The notes beneath the pieces were generated by a model. That model was not told where the DNA came from, did not search any database, and saw only the letters and a program-made list of their open reading frames with translations. Below, in pieces: positions 1-10,347 of a stretch of DNA of 64,000 bases. The DNA lies in contig NZ_CP009211.1 in assembly GCF_000739455.1 (NCBI RefSeq), positions 1 to 64,000 of the forward strand, read 5' to 3'. The DNA is from Corynebacterium imitans (GTDB lineage: Bacteria; Actinomycetota; Actinomycetes; Mycobacteriales; Mycobacteriaceae). A program made the position numbers and the translations under genes. Position 1 is the stretch's first letter, and the number at the start of each line of letters is the position of its first letter.

Positions 1-1674
1 ATGTTTCACCCGCCGCGAGCCCCGTCGCGCGCCTCCCTTGTATTGCATGCACCGACACCGACCGAAGAAGGGGAGCTCCAAGTGGCCGAGCAACACGTTG
101 AATCGCTGTGGCGCGACATTGTCACCGAGCTCCTGCAGCTCTCCGAGCGCCCGGATTCCTCGGTCCCGCAGCTGACCTACCAGCAGCGCTCCTACCTGCA
201 GCTAGTCAAGCCCATCATGCTTGTCGACGGCTACGCAGTCCTGTCCGCACCCCACGCCGCCGCCAAAACCGTGGTGGAGGAGTCGCTCGCTCCCCACATC
301 ACCTCGCTGCTGGCCTCGCACATGGGCACCCCTTTTGCGCTGGCAGTCTCGGTAGCACCGACCCCGCCGCCGGCACCTGCGGCACCGGCCGAGGCCCCAA
401 CTTCGGTGCCGGAAGAGTTCACGCCGGAACCTGTGCAGCAGCCCGCCCAGCCTCCGGCACAACCTCCAGTTCAGCCTGTGTCCCAGCCGCGTCCTGATAC
501 CACCGCGCCCGGTGAGCAGATCCCGATGAGCCTGGACGAGCTGGCGCAGATGCACGCCAAGCAGCAGCCCGCCCAGGGCCACCCGACGGTGCCGCGTCGT
601 ATCCCGCGCGAAAAGCCGGCCCACGACCCGGACCGTTCGACCAGCCTGAACCCGAATTACACCTTCGAGAACTTCGTCACCGGTTCCTCCAACCGCTTCG
701 CCAACGGCGCAGCGCTCGCCGTCGCCGAGACCCCGGCCCGCGCATATAATCCGTTGTTTATTTGGGGCGGTTCTGGCCTGGGCAAGACTCACCTGCTGCA
801 CGCGGCGGGCAACTACGCCCAGGTCCTGCAGCCGAACCTGCGGGTCAAGTACGTCTCCTCCGAGGAGTTCACCAACGACTACATCAACTCGGTGCGCGAC
901 GACCGCCAGGAATCCTTCAAGCGGCGCTACCGCGACCTGGACATCCTGATGGTGGACGACATCCAATTCCTGCAGGGCAAGGAGGGTACGCAGGAGGAGT
1001 TCTTCCACACCTTCAACGCGCTGCACCAGGCGGACAAGCAGATCATCTTGTCCTCGGATCGCCCACCGAAGCAGCTGACTACCCTGGAGGACCGCCTTCG
1101 CACCCGCTTCGAGGGCGGGCTGATTACCGACGTCCAACCGCCGGATTTGGAAACCCGTATTGCAATTCTGATGAAGAAGGCGGCCGCGGACGGCACCGTG
1201 GTCGACGACGCGGTCTTCGAGCTGATCGCCTCCCACTTCGAGGCGTCTATCCGCGAGCTCGAAGGTGCCTTCATCCGCGTGTCCGCGTACTCCTCGTTGT
1301 CCAACGAGCCGATCACGCTGGAGAACGCCCGCGCGGCGCTGCGCGACATCTTGCCTGATGAGGCCGATGTGAAGCTCACCGCCGACACTATTAAAGATGC
1401 GGCCGCAGAGTACTTCAGCCTGACCCTGGAGCAGCTCACGGGTGCCGGTAAGGCCCGCCAGGTGGCGCATGCGCGCCAGATCGCCATGTACCTGTGCCGC
1501 GAGCTGACCGACCTGTCGCTGCCGAAGATCGGCGACGAGTTCGGCGGTAAGGATCACACGACCGTGATGTACGCCGATCGGAAGATCCGCAAGGAAATGA
1601 CGGAGACTCGCTCGACGTACGACGAGATTCAAGAATTAACCCAGATCATCAAGAACAAGGCGCGCCAGGGCTAG
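1..1674 (+). CDS. dnaA: Chromosomal replication initiator protein DnaA
   Basis: DnaA is the AAA+ ATPase that binds DnaA boxes and melts oriC. Visible parts are an N-terminal domain I (about residues 28-115), a Pro/Gln-rich variable linker (118-190), Walker A GGSGLGKT (about 256-263), Walker B ILMVDDIQ near 314-321, and a C-terminal domain IV with the DnaA signature around DHTTV (about 518-522). The reading frame is open from base 1 (ATG). A better start is GTG at 82 (residue 28), which has AAGGGGAG six bases upstream and begins exactly where domain I similarity would begin (VAEQHVESLW). That gives 530 aa. The first 27 residues are Pro/Arg-rich and look non-coding. A hairpin terminator follows the stop, then the oriC-like gap and dnaN. 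Identity is very secure; only the start is doubtful. Confidence 0.97.
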   Translation: MFHPPRAPSRASLVLHAPTPTEEGELQVAEQHVESLWRDIVTELLQLSERPDSSVPQLTYQQRSYLQLVKPIMLVDGYAVLSAPHAAAKTVVEESLAPHITSLLASHMGTPFALAVSVAPTPPPAPAAPAEAPTSVPEEFTPEPVQQPAQPPAQPPVQPVSQPRPDTTAPGEQIPMSLDELAQMHAKQQPAQGHPTVPRRIPREKPAHDPDRSTSLNPNYTFENFVTGSSNRFANGAALAVAETPARAYNPLFIWGGSGLGKTHLLHAAGNYAQVLQPNLRVKYVSSEEFTNDYINSVRDDRQESFKRRYRDLDILMVDDIQFLQGKEGTQEEFFHTFNALHQADKQIILSSDRPPKQLTTLEDRLRTRFEGGLITDVQPPDLETRIAILMKKAAADGTVVDDAVFELIASHFEASIRELEGAFIRVSAYSSLSNEPITLENARAALRDILPDEADVKLTADTIKDAAAEYFSLTLEQLTGAGKARQVAHARQIAMYLCRELTDLSLPKIGDEFGGKDHTTVMYADRKIRKEMTETRSTYDEIQELTQIIKNKARQG

Positions 1675-1695
1675 ACGCGCACGCTGAGACCAGAG

Positions 1696-1727
1696 AACCC
1701 ACCTAGGTGTACCCGGGTGGGTTTTGT
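1696..1727 (+). terminator. Rho-independent terminator of dnaA
   Basis: AACCCACC (1696-1703) pairs with GGTGGGTT (1716-1723), with T-rich sequence following, 22 bases after the dnaA stop. Confidence 0.7.
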
Positions 1728-1779
1728 CATGCACACCTCTCAAACCTCAAAATCACCAATGACCACATAAATCACACGG

Positions 1780-2230
1780 CTACCACTATCCACAGCGTTC
1801 TCCACACCTGTGTAATTACGCCGTTGTAACTTGGAGATCTTGCTCACTTTTCAGCGGTTATCCCCAACCGGAACGGCTGCTTGTCGCTAAGCGCGACCTG
1901 CGGTTTTCGGGTGTGGACAACCCCATATCCGCATGTGAACAGGCGGTGGACAACTCCGGGTCTCGTGTGGATGGATTTCCGAGACCGGAAGTTATCCACA
2001 ATCGCACCGAGTTATCCACAGGCATTACACACGCGGAATCACACCCCAGATTCGCGCTACTACCACGGCCAAAACCCCGTAATCCACAGATTGCACAGCA
2101 CCTACTGTTGTTACCAACTCTTTTACTTGTAATTCCTCTAAGAGAAAGAGAGCCTGTGCACTTCCGCTCGCTGCCCGGTCCCTGCCGCCCCAATTCTTGG
2201 AATTACAAGTTTTCCCACCCAAGCTGGCAA
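1780..2230. other. oriC: Chromosomal origin of replication (oriC) with DnaA boxes
   Basis: The 685-bp dnaA-dnaN gap has no gene. Perfect DnaA boxes TTATCCACA lie at 1992-2000 and 2012-2020. Near matches lie at 1786 (CTATCCACA), 1798 (TTCTCCACA), 1858 (TTATCCCCA), 1912 (TGTGGACAA, reverse), 1945 (GGTGGACAA, reverse) and 2080 (TAATCCACA). An AT-rich stretch at about 2095-2155 is a candidate unwinding element. It contains ACTTGTAATTCC (2125-2136), whose exact reverse complement is at 2199-2210. Placement between dnaA and dnaN is standard for Actinobacteria. Confidence 0.85.
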
Positions 2231-2359
2231 CGGTCTCCCTTTCCGCCTAGAGTGAGAACGTAAATTACACACCCGGTGCTCGAGGGGAATCCGTCTCGCC
2301 CGGAGCTGGTAAACCACACATCCGCCTAGGAACGACAAGCAAGGGAGCGTTACGCCGTC

Positions 2360-3571
2360 ATGGTCGAAAGCATCGGTGACAACTCCGCTGGCACTGGCGT
2401 GTCATTTCGGGTCCACAAGGAGGACCTCTCCGACGCCGTCGCGTGGGTAGCGCGAAGCTTGCCCACCAAGAGCACGCAGCCAATTCTTCGCGCGATTGTC
2501 ATTACCGCCGATGAGGAGGGCCTCGAGCTCGCGGGCTTTGATTACGAGATCTCGACGCGGGTGCGCCTCGGAGCTGAGATTGAGCACCCGGGCAAGGTCG
2601 CGGTAGCAGGCAAACTGCTTGCTGAAATTGTTGCGTACATGCCGAACCAGCCGGTGGAGGTCTCCACGGACGGCAACACGATGAAGTTGGTGGGCGGCAA
2701 GGCCCGCTTCGAACTGCCCCTGATGTCTTTGGACGATTACCCGCAGGTCCCCGACCTGCCGGAGACCACCGGCCAGATCGCCCCGGCGGCGCTGACCCAG
2801 GCTGTCACCCAGGTCGCCTCGGCGGCGGGCCGGGATGACACGTTGCCCATGCTCACCGGTATTCACATGGAGATCCGCGGCGAGAAGCTCCGCCTGACCG
2901 CTACGGACCGTTTCCGTCTTGCGCTGCGCACCCTCGAGTGGGAGCCGAAGAGCCCGGAGGTGGAAGCCAAGCTTCTGGTCCCGGCCAAGACCCTGCTGGA
3001 CAACGCCCGCACCCTGGATACCCACCTGGAGGATCCGGTTGAAATCGCCGTGGGTGCCGAGGGCAACGTCGGCGCCGAGGGCCTTTTTGGCATGCACGTG
3101 GGCAACCGCGAGACCACCACGCGCATGCTGGATGCGGACTTCCCCAACGTGGAGCCCCTTCTGCCCAAGGTGCACACCTCCATGGCCACGGTCGAGGTCG
3201 CACCGCTGATGGAGTCCATCCGCCGCGTCTCCCTGGTAGCGGACCGCAACGCGCAGGTGCGCCTGCACTTCACGCCGGGCGAGGTCTCCCTGCACGCCTC
3301 CGGCGCGGATTCGGGCGAGGCCAGCGAGTCGCTCGCGTGCGCGTTCACCGGCGCCGACGAGCTGCTCATCGCGTTTAACGCCGGCTACCTGCGCGACGGC
3401 CTGTCGGTGGTGGACACGGACCGCGTCGTCTTCGGATTCACCGAGCCCTCGCGCCCCGCGATCATGATCCCGGAGCCGGAGGGACTGCCGGAGGCGGACG
3501 CGCAGGGCGAGTTCCCCACGCCGGATACCCACTTCACGTACCTGCTCATGCCGGTGCGCCTGCCGGGTTAA
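2360..3571 (+). CDS. dnaN: DNA polymerase III beta subunit (sliding clamp)
   Basis: DnaN is the ring-shaped processivity clamp that holds polymerase III on DNA. The 403-aa protein has the three-fold repeated clamp architecture. Recognisable segments are VAWVARSLPTKSTQPILR near residue 30, a middle segment GRDDTLPMLTGIHMEI (about 157-172), and the C-terminal MPVRLPG that ends bacterial clamps. The ATG at 2360 is preceded by AAGGGAG about 12 bases upstream. The first 12 residues (VESIGDNSAGTG) are a short extension before the conserved VSFRV. It lies directly downstream of the oriC gap and 27 bases before recF, in the usual dnaA-dnaN-recF order. Confidence 0.97.
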   Translation: MVESIGDNSAGTGVSFRVHKEDLSDAVAWVARSLPTKSTQPILRAIVITADEEGLELAGFDYEISTRVRLGAEIEHPGKVAVAGKLLAEIVAYMPNQPVEVSTDGNTMKLVGGKARFELPLMSLDDYPQVPDLPETTGQIAPAALTQAVTQVASAAGRDDTLPMLTGIHMEIRGEKLRLTATDRFRLALRTLEWEPKSPEVEAKLLVPAKTLLDNARTLDTHLEDPVEIAVGAEGNVGAEGLFGMHVGNRETTTRMLDADFPNVEPLLPKVHTSMATVEVAPLMESIRRVSLVADRNAQVRLHFTPGEVSLHASGADSGEASESLACAFTGADELLIAFNAGYLRDGLSVVDTDRVVFGFTEPSRPAIMIPEPEGLPEADAQGEFPTPDTHFTYLLMPVRLPG

Positions 3572-3598
3572 GCCGGAGAGAGCTCTCAAGGGCAATTC

Positions 3599-4771
3599 GT
3601 GTACGTAAGCCAGCTTGACCTGCGCGATTTCCGCTCTTGGCCCGAGCTCAACGTGGAGCTCGAACCGGGGGTCACGGTGTTTTCCGGCCGCAACGGGCAC
3701 GGCAAAACCAACATCGTCGAGGCGGTGTATTACACCTCGGTGCTGGGCAGCCACCGCGTGAGTACGGACGCGCCGCTGGTGCGCTCGGGCGCGGAAAACG
3801 CGCGCGTATCTGCGACGATCATCAACGACGGCCGCGCCCTGACCACGCACCTGCTGCTCAAATCCGCGGGCGCGAACCAGGCTCAGATCAACCGCACGCG
3901 CCTGAAATCCCCCCGCGAGCTGGCCGGGGTGCTGCGCACGGTGATGTTCTCACCGGAGGATCTGCGCCTGGTCACAGGTGAGCCCGCGGAGCGCCGCCGC
4001 TTCCTCGATGCACTCGCCGCGCTGCGCACCCGCCGCTTGGGCGGAGTGAAGGCGGACTATGACAAGGTATTGCGCCAGCGCAACGCGCTTTTGAAGCGCT
4101 CGAACATGGTACTGCGCCGCGGCTACAGCGATGCGCAGGGTGCGAGCGCGCTGAGCACGCTCGATGTGTGGGATGGGCAGCTCGCCACGCTCGGCGCCCA
4201 GGTGATTGCGGGTCGCCTCGCGCTTATCGACGCCCTGTCGCCCCACATCACCGAGTCCTACACCGCAGTCGCCCCCGAATCTCGACCGGCGGCAGTCCAC
4301 TACACCTCCACCCTGGACAAAGCGGTGCGCGAACTTGCCGGCGAGGCCTCGCAGGACCCGGCCATCTTGGAGGCGGCGATGCTCGCCGAGCTGGGGCGAC
4401 GCCGCGAGGAGGAACTCGACCGCGGCACCACGCTCGTCGGCCCGCACCGCGACGACCTAGTGCTCATGCTCGGCGATACGCCCGCCAAGGGCTACGCCTC
4501 CCACGGTGAGACCTGGTCGTTCGCGCTCGCGCTGCACTTAGGGGAATACGCCCTGCTCGTGCAGGACGGGGTGGAGCCGGTGCTGATCCTGGACGACGTC
4601 TTCGCCGAGCTGGATGCGAAGCGCCGCGAGCGCTTGGTGCACGTCGCGGAGGAAGCCGAGCAGGTACTCATTACCGCCGCGGTGGGAGACGACCTGCCCG
4701 GCAACCTGGACAACGCTGTCTCGGCCCGCTACACCGTGCGGATGGACGAGGGGGTGTCGTTCCTTGAGTGA
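3599..4771 (+). CDS. recF: DNA replication and repair protein RecF
   Basis: RecF is an SMC-like ATPase that loads RecA at gaps with RecOR. This 390-aa protein starts at GTG (3599) with AAGGG about ten bases upstream. It carries Walker [10 protein letters not shown] (about residues 30-38), and near the C-terminus the ABC-type signature region followed by Walker [13 protein letters not shown] (about 326-337). Overall length and the opening [14 protein letters not shown] are typical. Its stop overlaps the start of the DUF721 gene by eight bases, so the two are probably translationally coupled. Confidence 0.97.
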   Translation: MYVSQLDLRDFRSWPELNVELEPGVTVFSGRNGHGKTNIVEAVYYTSVLGSHRVSTDAPLVRSGAENARVSATIINDGRALTTHLLLKSAGANQAQINRTRLKSPRELAGVLRTVMFSPEDLRLVTGEPAERRRFLDALAALRTRRLGGVKADYDKVLRQRNALLKRSNMVLRRGYSDAQGASALSTLDVWDGQLATLGAQVIAGRLALIDALSPHITESYTAVAPESRPAAVHYTSTLDKAVRELAGEASQDPAILEAAMLAELGRRREEELDRGTTLVGPHRDDLVLMLGDTPAKGYASHGETWSFALALHLGEYALLVQDGVEPVLILDDVFAELDAKRRERLVHVAEEAEQVLITAAVGDDLPGNLDNAVSARYTVRMDEGVSFLE

Positions 4772-5363
4772 CCTGGTGCAGCAGACCTTTGAGCAGCTGC
4801 GTGAAACGGCTCGGCGCAGCGGCAGGAAGCTGCCGAATTTGAAGAGGCAGGGTGTGAATGTGGTGCCGCGTCGGAGCGTCGATAAGCGAATGCTCACGAA
4901 TGCTACCGAGGTGCAGGTGCCTGGCCTGAACTTTGCCGAGGAGAAGAAGCGGCCGTGGGTGCGACGCGGGCGGCCGACGGGGCAGGACGGGCGGGCACTG
5001 CCGCGCAGTTACGAGGTGGCTTCGTTTTCGGCGCTTTTGGGCAAGGAGGTGCGTCAGCGCGACTGGACCGAGCACATGGCGTATGGCTGGGTGATGGGCA
5101 ACTGGGAATCGCTGGTCGGCGCCAAGATTGCGCAGCACACGAAGGTGGAGATGATCAAGGACGGTGAGGTCCACATCACGTGCGACACCACCGCCTGGGC
5201 CACCCAGATGAAGTACATGCAGTCCACCATCCTGCGGGCGCTCGCGGAGAAGCTCGGGCCGGATGTGATTACGAAGCTGCACATCTTCGGTCCGCGCACG
5301 AAGAGTTGGCGCTACGGGCCGCTGCACGTGAAGGGGCGCGGGCCGCGGGACACGTACGGGTAG
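4764..5363 (+). CDS. DciA-like DUF721 family protein
   Basis: This is a DUF721 protein of 199 aa. Family members have been called DciA and are implicated in loading or handling the replicative helicase in bacteria lacking DnaC/DnaI. The DUF721-like core runs from about residue 90 to the end ([18 protein letters not shown]-x-x-LVGxKIAx[22 protein letters not shown]). The N-terminal 85 residues are basic and probably disordered. The TTG start at 4764 overlaps the recF stop and gives [15 protein letters not shown], matching how actinobacterial homologues begin; GTG at 4776 is an alternative. The position between recF and gyrB is conserved in Actinobacteria, which supports a replication role. The exact function here is inferred from family and neighbourhood. 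Confidence 0.85.
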   Translation: MSDLVQQTFEQLRETARRSGRKLPNLKRQGVNVVPRRSVDKRMLTNATEVQVPGLNFAEEKKRPWVRRGRPTGQDGRALPRSYEVASFSALLGKEVRQRDWTEHMAYGWVMGNWESLVGAKIAQHTKVEMIKDGEVHITCDTTAWATQMKYMQSTILRALAEKLGPDVITKLHIFGPRTKSWRYGPLHVKGRGPRDTYG

Positions 5364-5433
5364 AGCGCGAATACCGCGCGAGAAACGCCCTCTCGCTGGC
5401 TCACCTGGTGCCCTAAATGGCCCCCACACCGTG

Positions 5434-5439
5434 TAAGAT
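5434..5439 (+). promoter_or_regulatory. Possible gyrB -10 element
   Basis: TAAGAT preceded by GTG lies 57 bases before gyrB in the 132-bp gap after the DUF721 gene. No convincing -35 is visible, so this is tentative. Confidence 0.3.
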
Positions 5440-5480
5440 AGAGCGGGTTAAACATGCTTTTGGCACATATTGCTTTATAG

Positions 5481-7565
<2,085 letters not shown>

Positions 7566-7579
7566 CCGTTTGTACGGCA

Positions 7580-7615
7580 AAGGCGCGGTCCCTGTGCGGG
7601 GCCGCGCCTTTTGTT
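7580..7615 (+). terminator. Rho-independent terminator of gyrB
   Basis: AAGGCGCGG (7580-7588) pairs with CCGCGCCTT (7602-7610), followed by TTGTTGT. Confidence 0.85.
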
Positions 7616-7638
7616 GTGTGTTGGGTTGCTGTTGGATG

Positions 7639-7718
7639 GCGTGAAAAATTCCGCACACATCTTCGAGCCAGGAAAATCTACCTGCGGCAACGCAAAAGCG
7701 GTGTCGAATTTTTCACGC
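7639..7718. repeat. Inverted pair of a GTGAAAAATT element
   Basis: GCGTGAAAAATTC (7639-7651) is an exact reverse complement of GAATTTTTCACGC (7706-7718). It sits in the gap between gyrB and the convergent gene. The same AT-rich core recurs at other gene ends in the window (10256, 60316). Function unknown. Confidence 0.5.
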
Positions 7719-7723
7719 TATCT

Positions 7724-8161
7724 TTAACCCACATGCTTCTGCACAATCTGACCCAGCTCGGGAAGGGCCGGGCCGACAATCTTCGCGGCCTTGTTGCGCA
7801 GCGAGGTGTAGACCTTCTTCACCGGGCCGGGCAAAGAGTCCACGGCGGCGTCGGCGGCCTTGATGAGGTCGTCGACGACCTCGTCCTCGTGGTCGGAGAG
7901 GTAGCGGCCAAAGTCGGCACCGTTCTCGGCCTGGAACTTGGACCAGTGAGGCTCGAGCCCATCAACCACCTTCGGCAGGACCTTGTTCATGCCCTTGGGG
8001 ATGGCGTCTGCGTCCGCCTTCTTCCCGGCTGCCAGGGCCGACTTCATCGCCATGCCCGTCAGGCCGGACTGCTTGGCGGTAGTGGTCTCCGCCAACTCGG
8101 CGAGGTCCTTGGCTACTGCGGGGCGGGTTTGTGCATCGAGCAGTTTCTGCAAATCAGACAT
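7724..8161 (-). CDS. DUF6918-like helical protein
   Basis: This 145-aa protein resembles the actinobacterial family I know as DUF6918. Members start with a short segment ending in RPAVxxDL, followed by a helical domain rich in Ala/Lys (here RPAVAKDLAELAET at about 13-26, GLTGMAMKSALAAGKK, LPKVVDGLEPHWSKF at about 63-77). It has no signal peptide, membrane segment or catalytic motif, and should be cytoplasmic and all-helical. It is convergent with gyrB, and the 160-bp gap holds the gyrB terminator and an inverted repeat. The family has no assigned role that I know of, so none is proposed. The assignment is from memory of the pattern and needs a profile search. Confidence 0.75.
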   Translation of the reverse strand: MSDLQKLLDAQTRPAVAKDLAELAETTTAKQSGLTGMAMKSALAAGKKADADAIPKGMNKVLPKVVDGLEPHWSKFQAENGADFGRYLSDHEDEVVDDLIKAADAAVDSLPGPVKKVYTSLRNKAAKIVGPALPELGQIVQKHVG

Positions 8162-8187
8162 GGCAATAAGTGTACTTCCGGGAATGC

Positions 8188-8212
8188 GAAAAGCCCGCCA
8201 CAGTGGGCGGGC
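8188..8212 (-). terminator. Terminator for the 52-aa gene
   Basis: AGCCCGCC (8192-8199) pairs with GGCGGGCT (8205-8212). Read on the minus strand the hairpin is followed by TTTTCG. It lies 21 bases after the stop of the small minus-strand gene. Confidence 0.7.
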
Positions 8213-8232
8213 TCGTCGTTGCTTCGTGCAGC

Positions 8233-8391
8233 TTAGAAGCGGATGCCGTACTTCGCAGCAGCGATGCGGGCTGCGCGGTCGATTGGCATGCCCGGGTGAC
8301 GCTGAGCGGTGGTGTAGACCTCGAGCACTGCCCAGATGGTGGCGACAGAGGAAGCGAGACCGACAACGGAGCCGAGAATGGTAGCGATCAT
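8233..8391 (-). CDS. Small membrane protein, 52 aa
   Basis: This small protein begins MIATILGSVVGLASSVATIW, a single hydrophobic segment (about residues 2-24), followed by a charged tail ending AARIAAAKYGIRF. The ATG at 8391 has AAGGA eight bases upstream, whereas longer in-frame starts have no ribosome site. A clean hairpin terminator lies just downstream, so this is a complete monocistronic unit. I do not recognise a family. The tail (AQRHPGMPIDRAARIAAAKYG) looks amphipathic and basic. Being under 60 aa it is easily missed. Confidence 0.65.
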   Translation of the reverse strand: MIATILGSVVGLASSVATIWAVLEVYTTAQRHPGMPIDRAARIAAAKYGIRF

Positions 8392-8537
8392 AATGAGTTC
8401 CTTACTGTGAAGTAGTAGACGTTTCAATGTCGGAACTGAGTATAAAACAGACGATCGCGTAGCGCAGGGAAAGCGGGGATTATTTTTACAGCTGGGAGCA
8501 AAAGTTGCACAGCGTTGAGCCAATTACTGCACAAAAG

Positions 8538-8570
8538 CAGGGCGGCCCCAAAAGTACCGGGGCCGCCCTG
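8538..8570 (-). terminator. Strong hairpin terminator (minus strand)
   Basis: CAGGGCGGCCCC (8538-8549) is perfectly complementary to GGGGCCGCCCTG (8559-8570). On the minus strand the stem is followed by CTTTTGTG. It directly abuts the stop of the predicted 45-aa gene. Confidence 0.75.
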
Positions 8571-8708
8571 TCAACGGTGGGTTGTGGCTCTTCCGCCACA
8601 GCGCTCGGGCTGTGTGATGTCGCAGGGAAACGCTTGCGCATCTTCTGAAATCGGTATGCCACGGGAAAGGGCGGCGTACCGGCGGGAAGCGTCATCCTCA
8701 CGAGTCAC
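8571..8708 (-). CDS. Predicted 45-aa small protein
   Basis: A short frame runs from GTG at 8708 to TGA at 8571 and encodes VTREDDASRRYAALSRG..., then a stretch with two cysteines (FPCDITQPERCGGRATTHR). Its stop touches a 12-bp perfect terminator stem read in the same direction, which argues that a transcript ends here and that the frame is real. The composition (charged N-terminus, paired Cys) looks protein-like. No obvious Shine-Dalgarno precedes the GTG, so the start is weak and a leaderless transcript is possible. An alternative frame of 71 aa runs through the terminator stem and is less likely. No family recognised. Confidence 0.4.
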   Translation of the reverse strand: MTREDDASRRYAALSRGIPISEDAQAFPCDITQPERCGGRATTHR

Positions 8709-8809
8709 ATGAGTCACTGCAACCACAACTGTGACAAACTTAGCACGGCCTCAATAGCGCCGCCATGTCAGGTGGTCTGAGGGTGGAACGCGACCGCCGA
8801 AACCCCGCC

Positions 8810-9250
8810 CTAGCGGGGCATTTGCGGCAACTGCGGCATCGGCGGCAGCTGGCCGGCAAACTGCTCGGCCAGTGCAATCCACGCGGGCACATCGAAGATA
8901 CGGTTGCCCTCCGAAGACCCGTAGACGCCGCTTAAGCCCGCCTGCTTGGCGATGTCATCGACGGCTTGGCGCAGGGGCGGGGTGGCGTCGATAAGCAATT
9001 GCACCGCGATGAAGGTCGCGGCCGCAGCGATGCCCAGCGACAGCGGGGCCGAACCCGTGTACGCGCTGCCAAGGGCGGGCTGCTCGGGGACTTTCGGCCC
9101 ATTCTCGGGGACCTTGCCCTCCGGGACCTTCGAGCTGGAGGAACCCGATGAACCGGCGGAAGACAGTTCGGTCACACCTGCGTGCGCGGGCGCGGGGACG
9201 GTGAAGGCGAGAGCGAGCGCGGTGAGCGCGGCGAGCGAGCGTTTTCTCAT
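8810..9250 (-). CDS. Secreted protein with signal peptide, 146 aa
   Basis: The sequence MRKRSLAALTALALAFTVPAPAHA is a clear Sec signal peptide (residues 1-24, cleavage after AHA). A Ser/Gly linker and three degenerate KVPE repeats follow (about 40-58). A hydrophobic helix at about 68-86 (LSLGIAAAATFIAVQLLI) could be a membrane anchor, and the C-terminal domain ends in a Pro/Met-rich tail (QLPPMPQLPQMPR). Start ATG 9250 puts the basic residues at the N-terminus; an upstream in-frame ATG at 9268 adds MHKVLG and cannot be excluded. It is transcribed divergently from the nuclease-fold gene at 9318. A hairpin CCCCGC/GCGGGG overlaps the stop. No known family recognised; envelope localisation is inferred from the signal peptide. 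Confidence 0.75.
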   Translation of the reverse strand: MRKRSLAALTALALAFTVPAPAHAGVTELSSAGSSGSSSSKVPEGKVPENGPKVPEQPALGSAYTGSAPLSLGIAAAATFIAVQLLIDATPPLRQAVDDIAKQAGLSGVYGSSEGNRIFDVPAWIALAEQFAGQLPPMPQLPQMPR

Positions 9251-9317
9251 GCCCAACACTTTATGCATGTCGGCGGGGTTGGAGGAACCGGCGTGCCGTG
9301 CGCTGCGTCTAACAGGT

Positions 9318-10259
9318 ATGGGGAAACTACGAAACGGGATGCAGATTATGGCCGGGGCACACGTGGTGCCGAGGGATATGGGTGTGCCGATCAACCACAA
9401 GTTTGCGCTGCCCGGAGCGATGTTGCGCGAGCCGCACTTGGTCGCACATGCGGCAAGGCACCACCCGCGCGGGATCGCGTATCCGGTTCCGGCGCCGGAT
9501 CGTGCGGTCGCCCACGCGTTGGCCTACCCGGGCACGACGGTCACTGGTTTCGGCGCGCTGGCGCTCTACGGCCTGCCGTTTTTGGCCGATGGCTGCGACA
9601 CCGAGCTGCTTGGCTCCGGGATTCGCAAGAATGTTCCTGCGACGGATCTTTCCCCGGCGTTACGGCGAGGCGAATTGCGCCCCAATGAGACCTGGACCGT
9701 GTTTTGCGCAGGCCAGCCGATATCCGTGGCATCGCCCCCGCTCGCCGTGGTGTACGCGCTTGCGAGTATTCGTCGCGGCGAGAGTGCTTGGCCCGCGCCC
9801 AGTGTGTTTGTGCGCGCCGTGCAGCTTATCGACGCCACCCGTCGCTTCTGCAACCTCAACCCCGAACCCATCCGGACTACCGCTTTTGGGCGCCTGGATA
9901 AAAGGTGGCTGGCCAAGGTATTGGCTGCCTCCAGCGCGCTGGCGGACTCGCCTAAGGAGATGGAGATGCGCCTCTTGGCCGCCCCGGTGGCCCGGAAGCA
10001 CGGTGTGACCTTGGCCGAGCAGGTGGTCATCCGCAATGCGTGGGGCAAACGGGTCACCGACCTGGACCTTGCTCTGGTGGAACCGCGGATTGGCCTGATG
10101 TACGACGGCGCGCACCACTGGGACAAGCAGCAGCGCACCCGGGATTCGCTGATTCAGATCGAGCTGGTTGCGCAGGGGTGGCAGGTGCTGCGCTTCGCCG
10201 AGGGGACTCTAGCGAGGCTGCCGGAGACCGTGGAGGAGGTTTTGCGGCGGAGTTCGTGA
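9318..10259 (+). CDS. DUF559/AbiEi-type protein with PD-(D/E)XK-like C-terminus
   Basis: This 313-aa protein resembles the large actinobacterial group with an N-terminal DNA-binding-like region and a C-terminal DUF559/Vsr-like endonuclease fold. The C-terminal module shows SPKEMEMRLLAAP (about 215-227), VTDLDLALVEPRIGLMYDGAHHWD (about 246-269), and the closing GWQVLRFAEGTL. In the usual family the strand before the YDG turn reads EYDG or EVDG. Here the acidic residue is Met (LMYDG), so nuclease activity may be lost. ATG 9318 is chosen because an AACAGG-like site precedes it and the divergent signal-peptide gene occupies the other side; ATG 9339 is also possible. The biological role of these proteins is largely unknown. 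The GTGAAAAATT element covers its stop codon. Confidence 0.7.
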   Translation: MGKLRNGMQIMAGAHVVPRDMGVPINHKFALPGAMLREPHLVAHAARHHPRGIAYPVPAPDRAVAHALAYPGTTVTGFGALALYGLPFLADGCDTELLGSGIRKNVPATDLSPALRRGELRPNETWTVFCAGQPISVASPPLAVVYALASIRRGESAWPAPSVFVRAVQLIDATRRFCNLNPEPIRTTAFGRLDKRWLAKVLAASSALADSPKEMEMRLLAAPVARKHGVTLAEQVVIRNAWGKRVTDLDLALVEPRIGLMYDGAHHWDKQQRTRDSLIQIELVAQGWQVLRFAEGTLARLPETVEEVLRRSS

Positions 10260-10347
10260 AAAATTTCGCATAGGCATCCAATGCAAAGCCCGGTGACCTG
10301 GAACAACGTGATACTGTGCGTTTGCTGTGGTGGAAAAATTCACAGCA

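Noticed and set aside
202..1632. Long open frame opposite dnaA on the minus strand
   Set aside because: Composition is Arg/Val/Leu-rich with no domain. It is the antisense shadow of a GC-rich gene, as are similar long frames opposite dnaN, gyrB, gyrA, metE and the surface genes.
8486..8701. 71-aa minus-strand frame overlapping the strong terminator stem
   Set aside because: It runs through the perfect 12-bp stem, and another frame ends just before it. The 45-aa reading is preferred.
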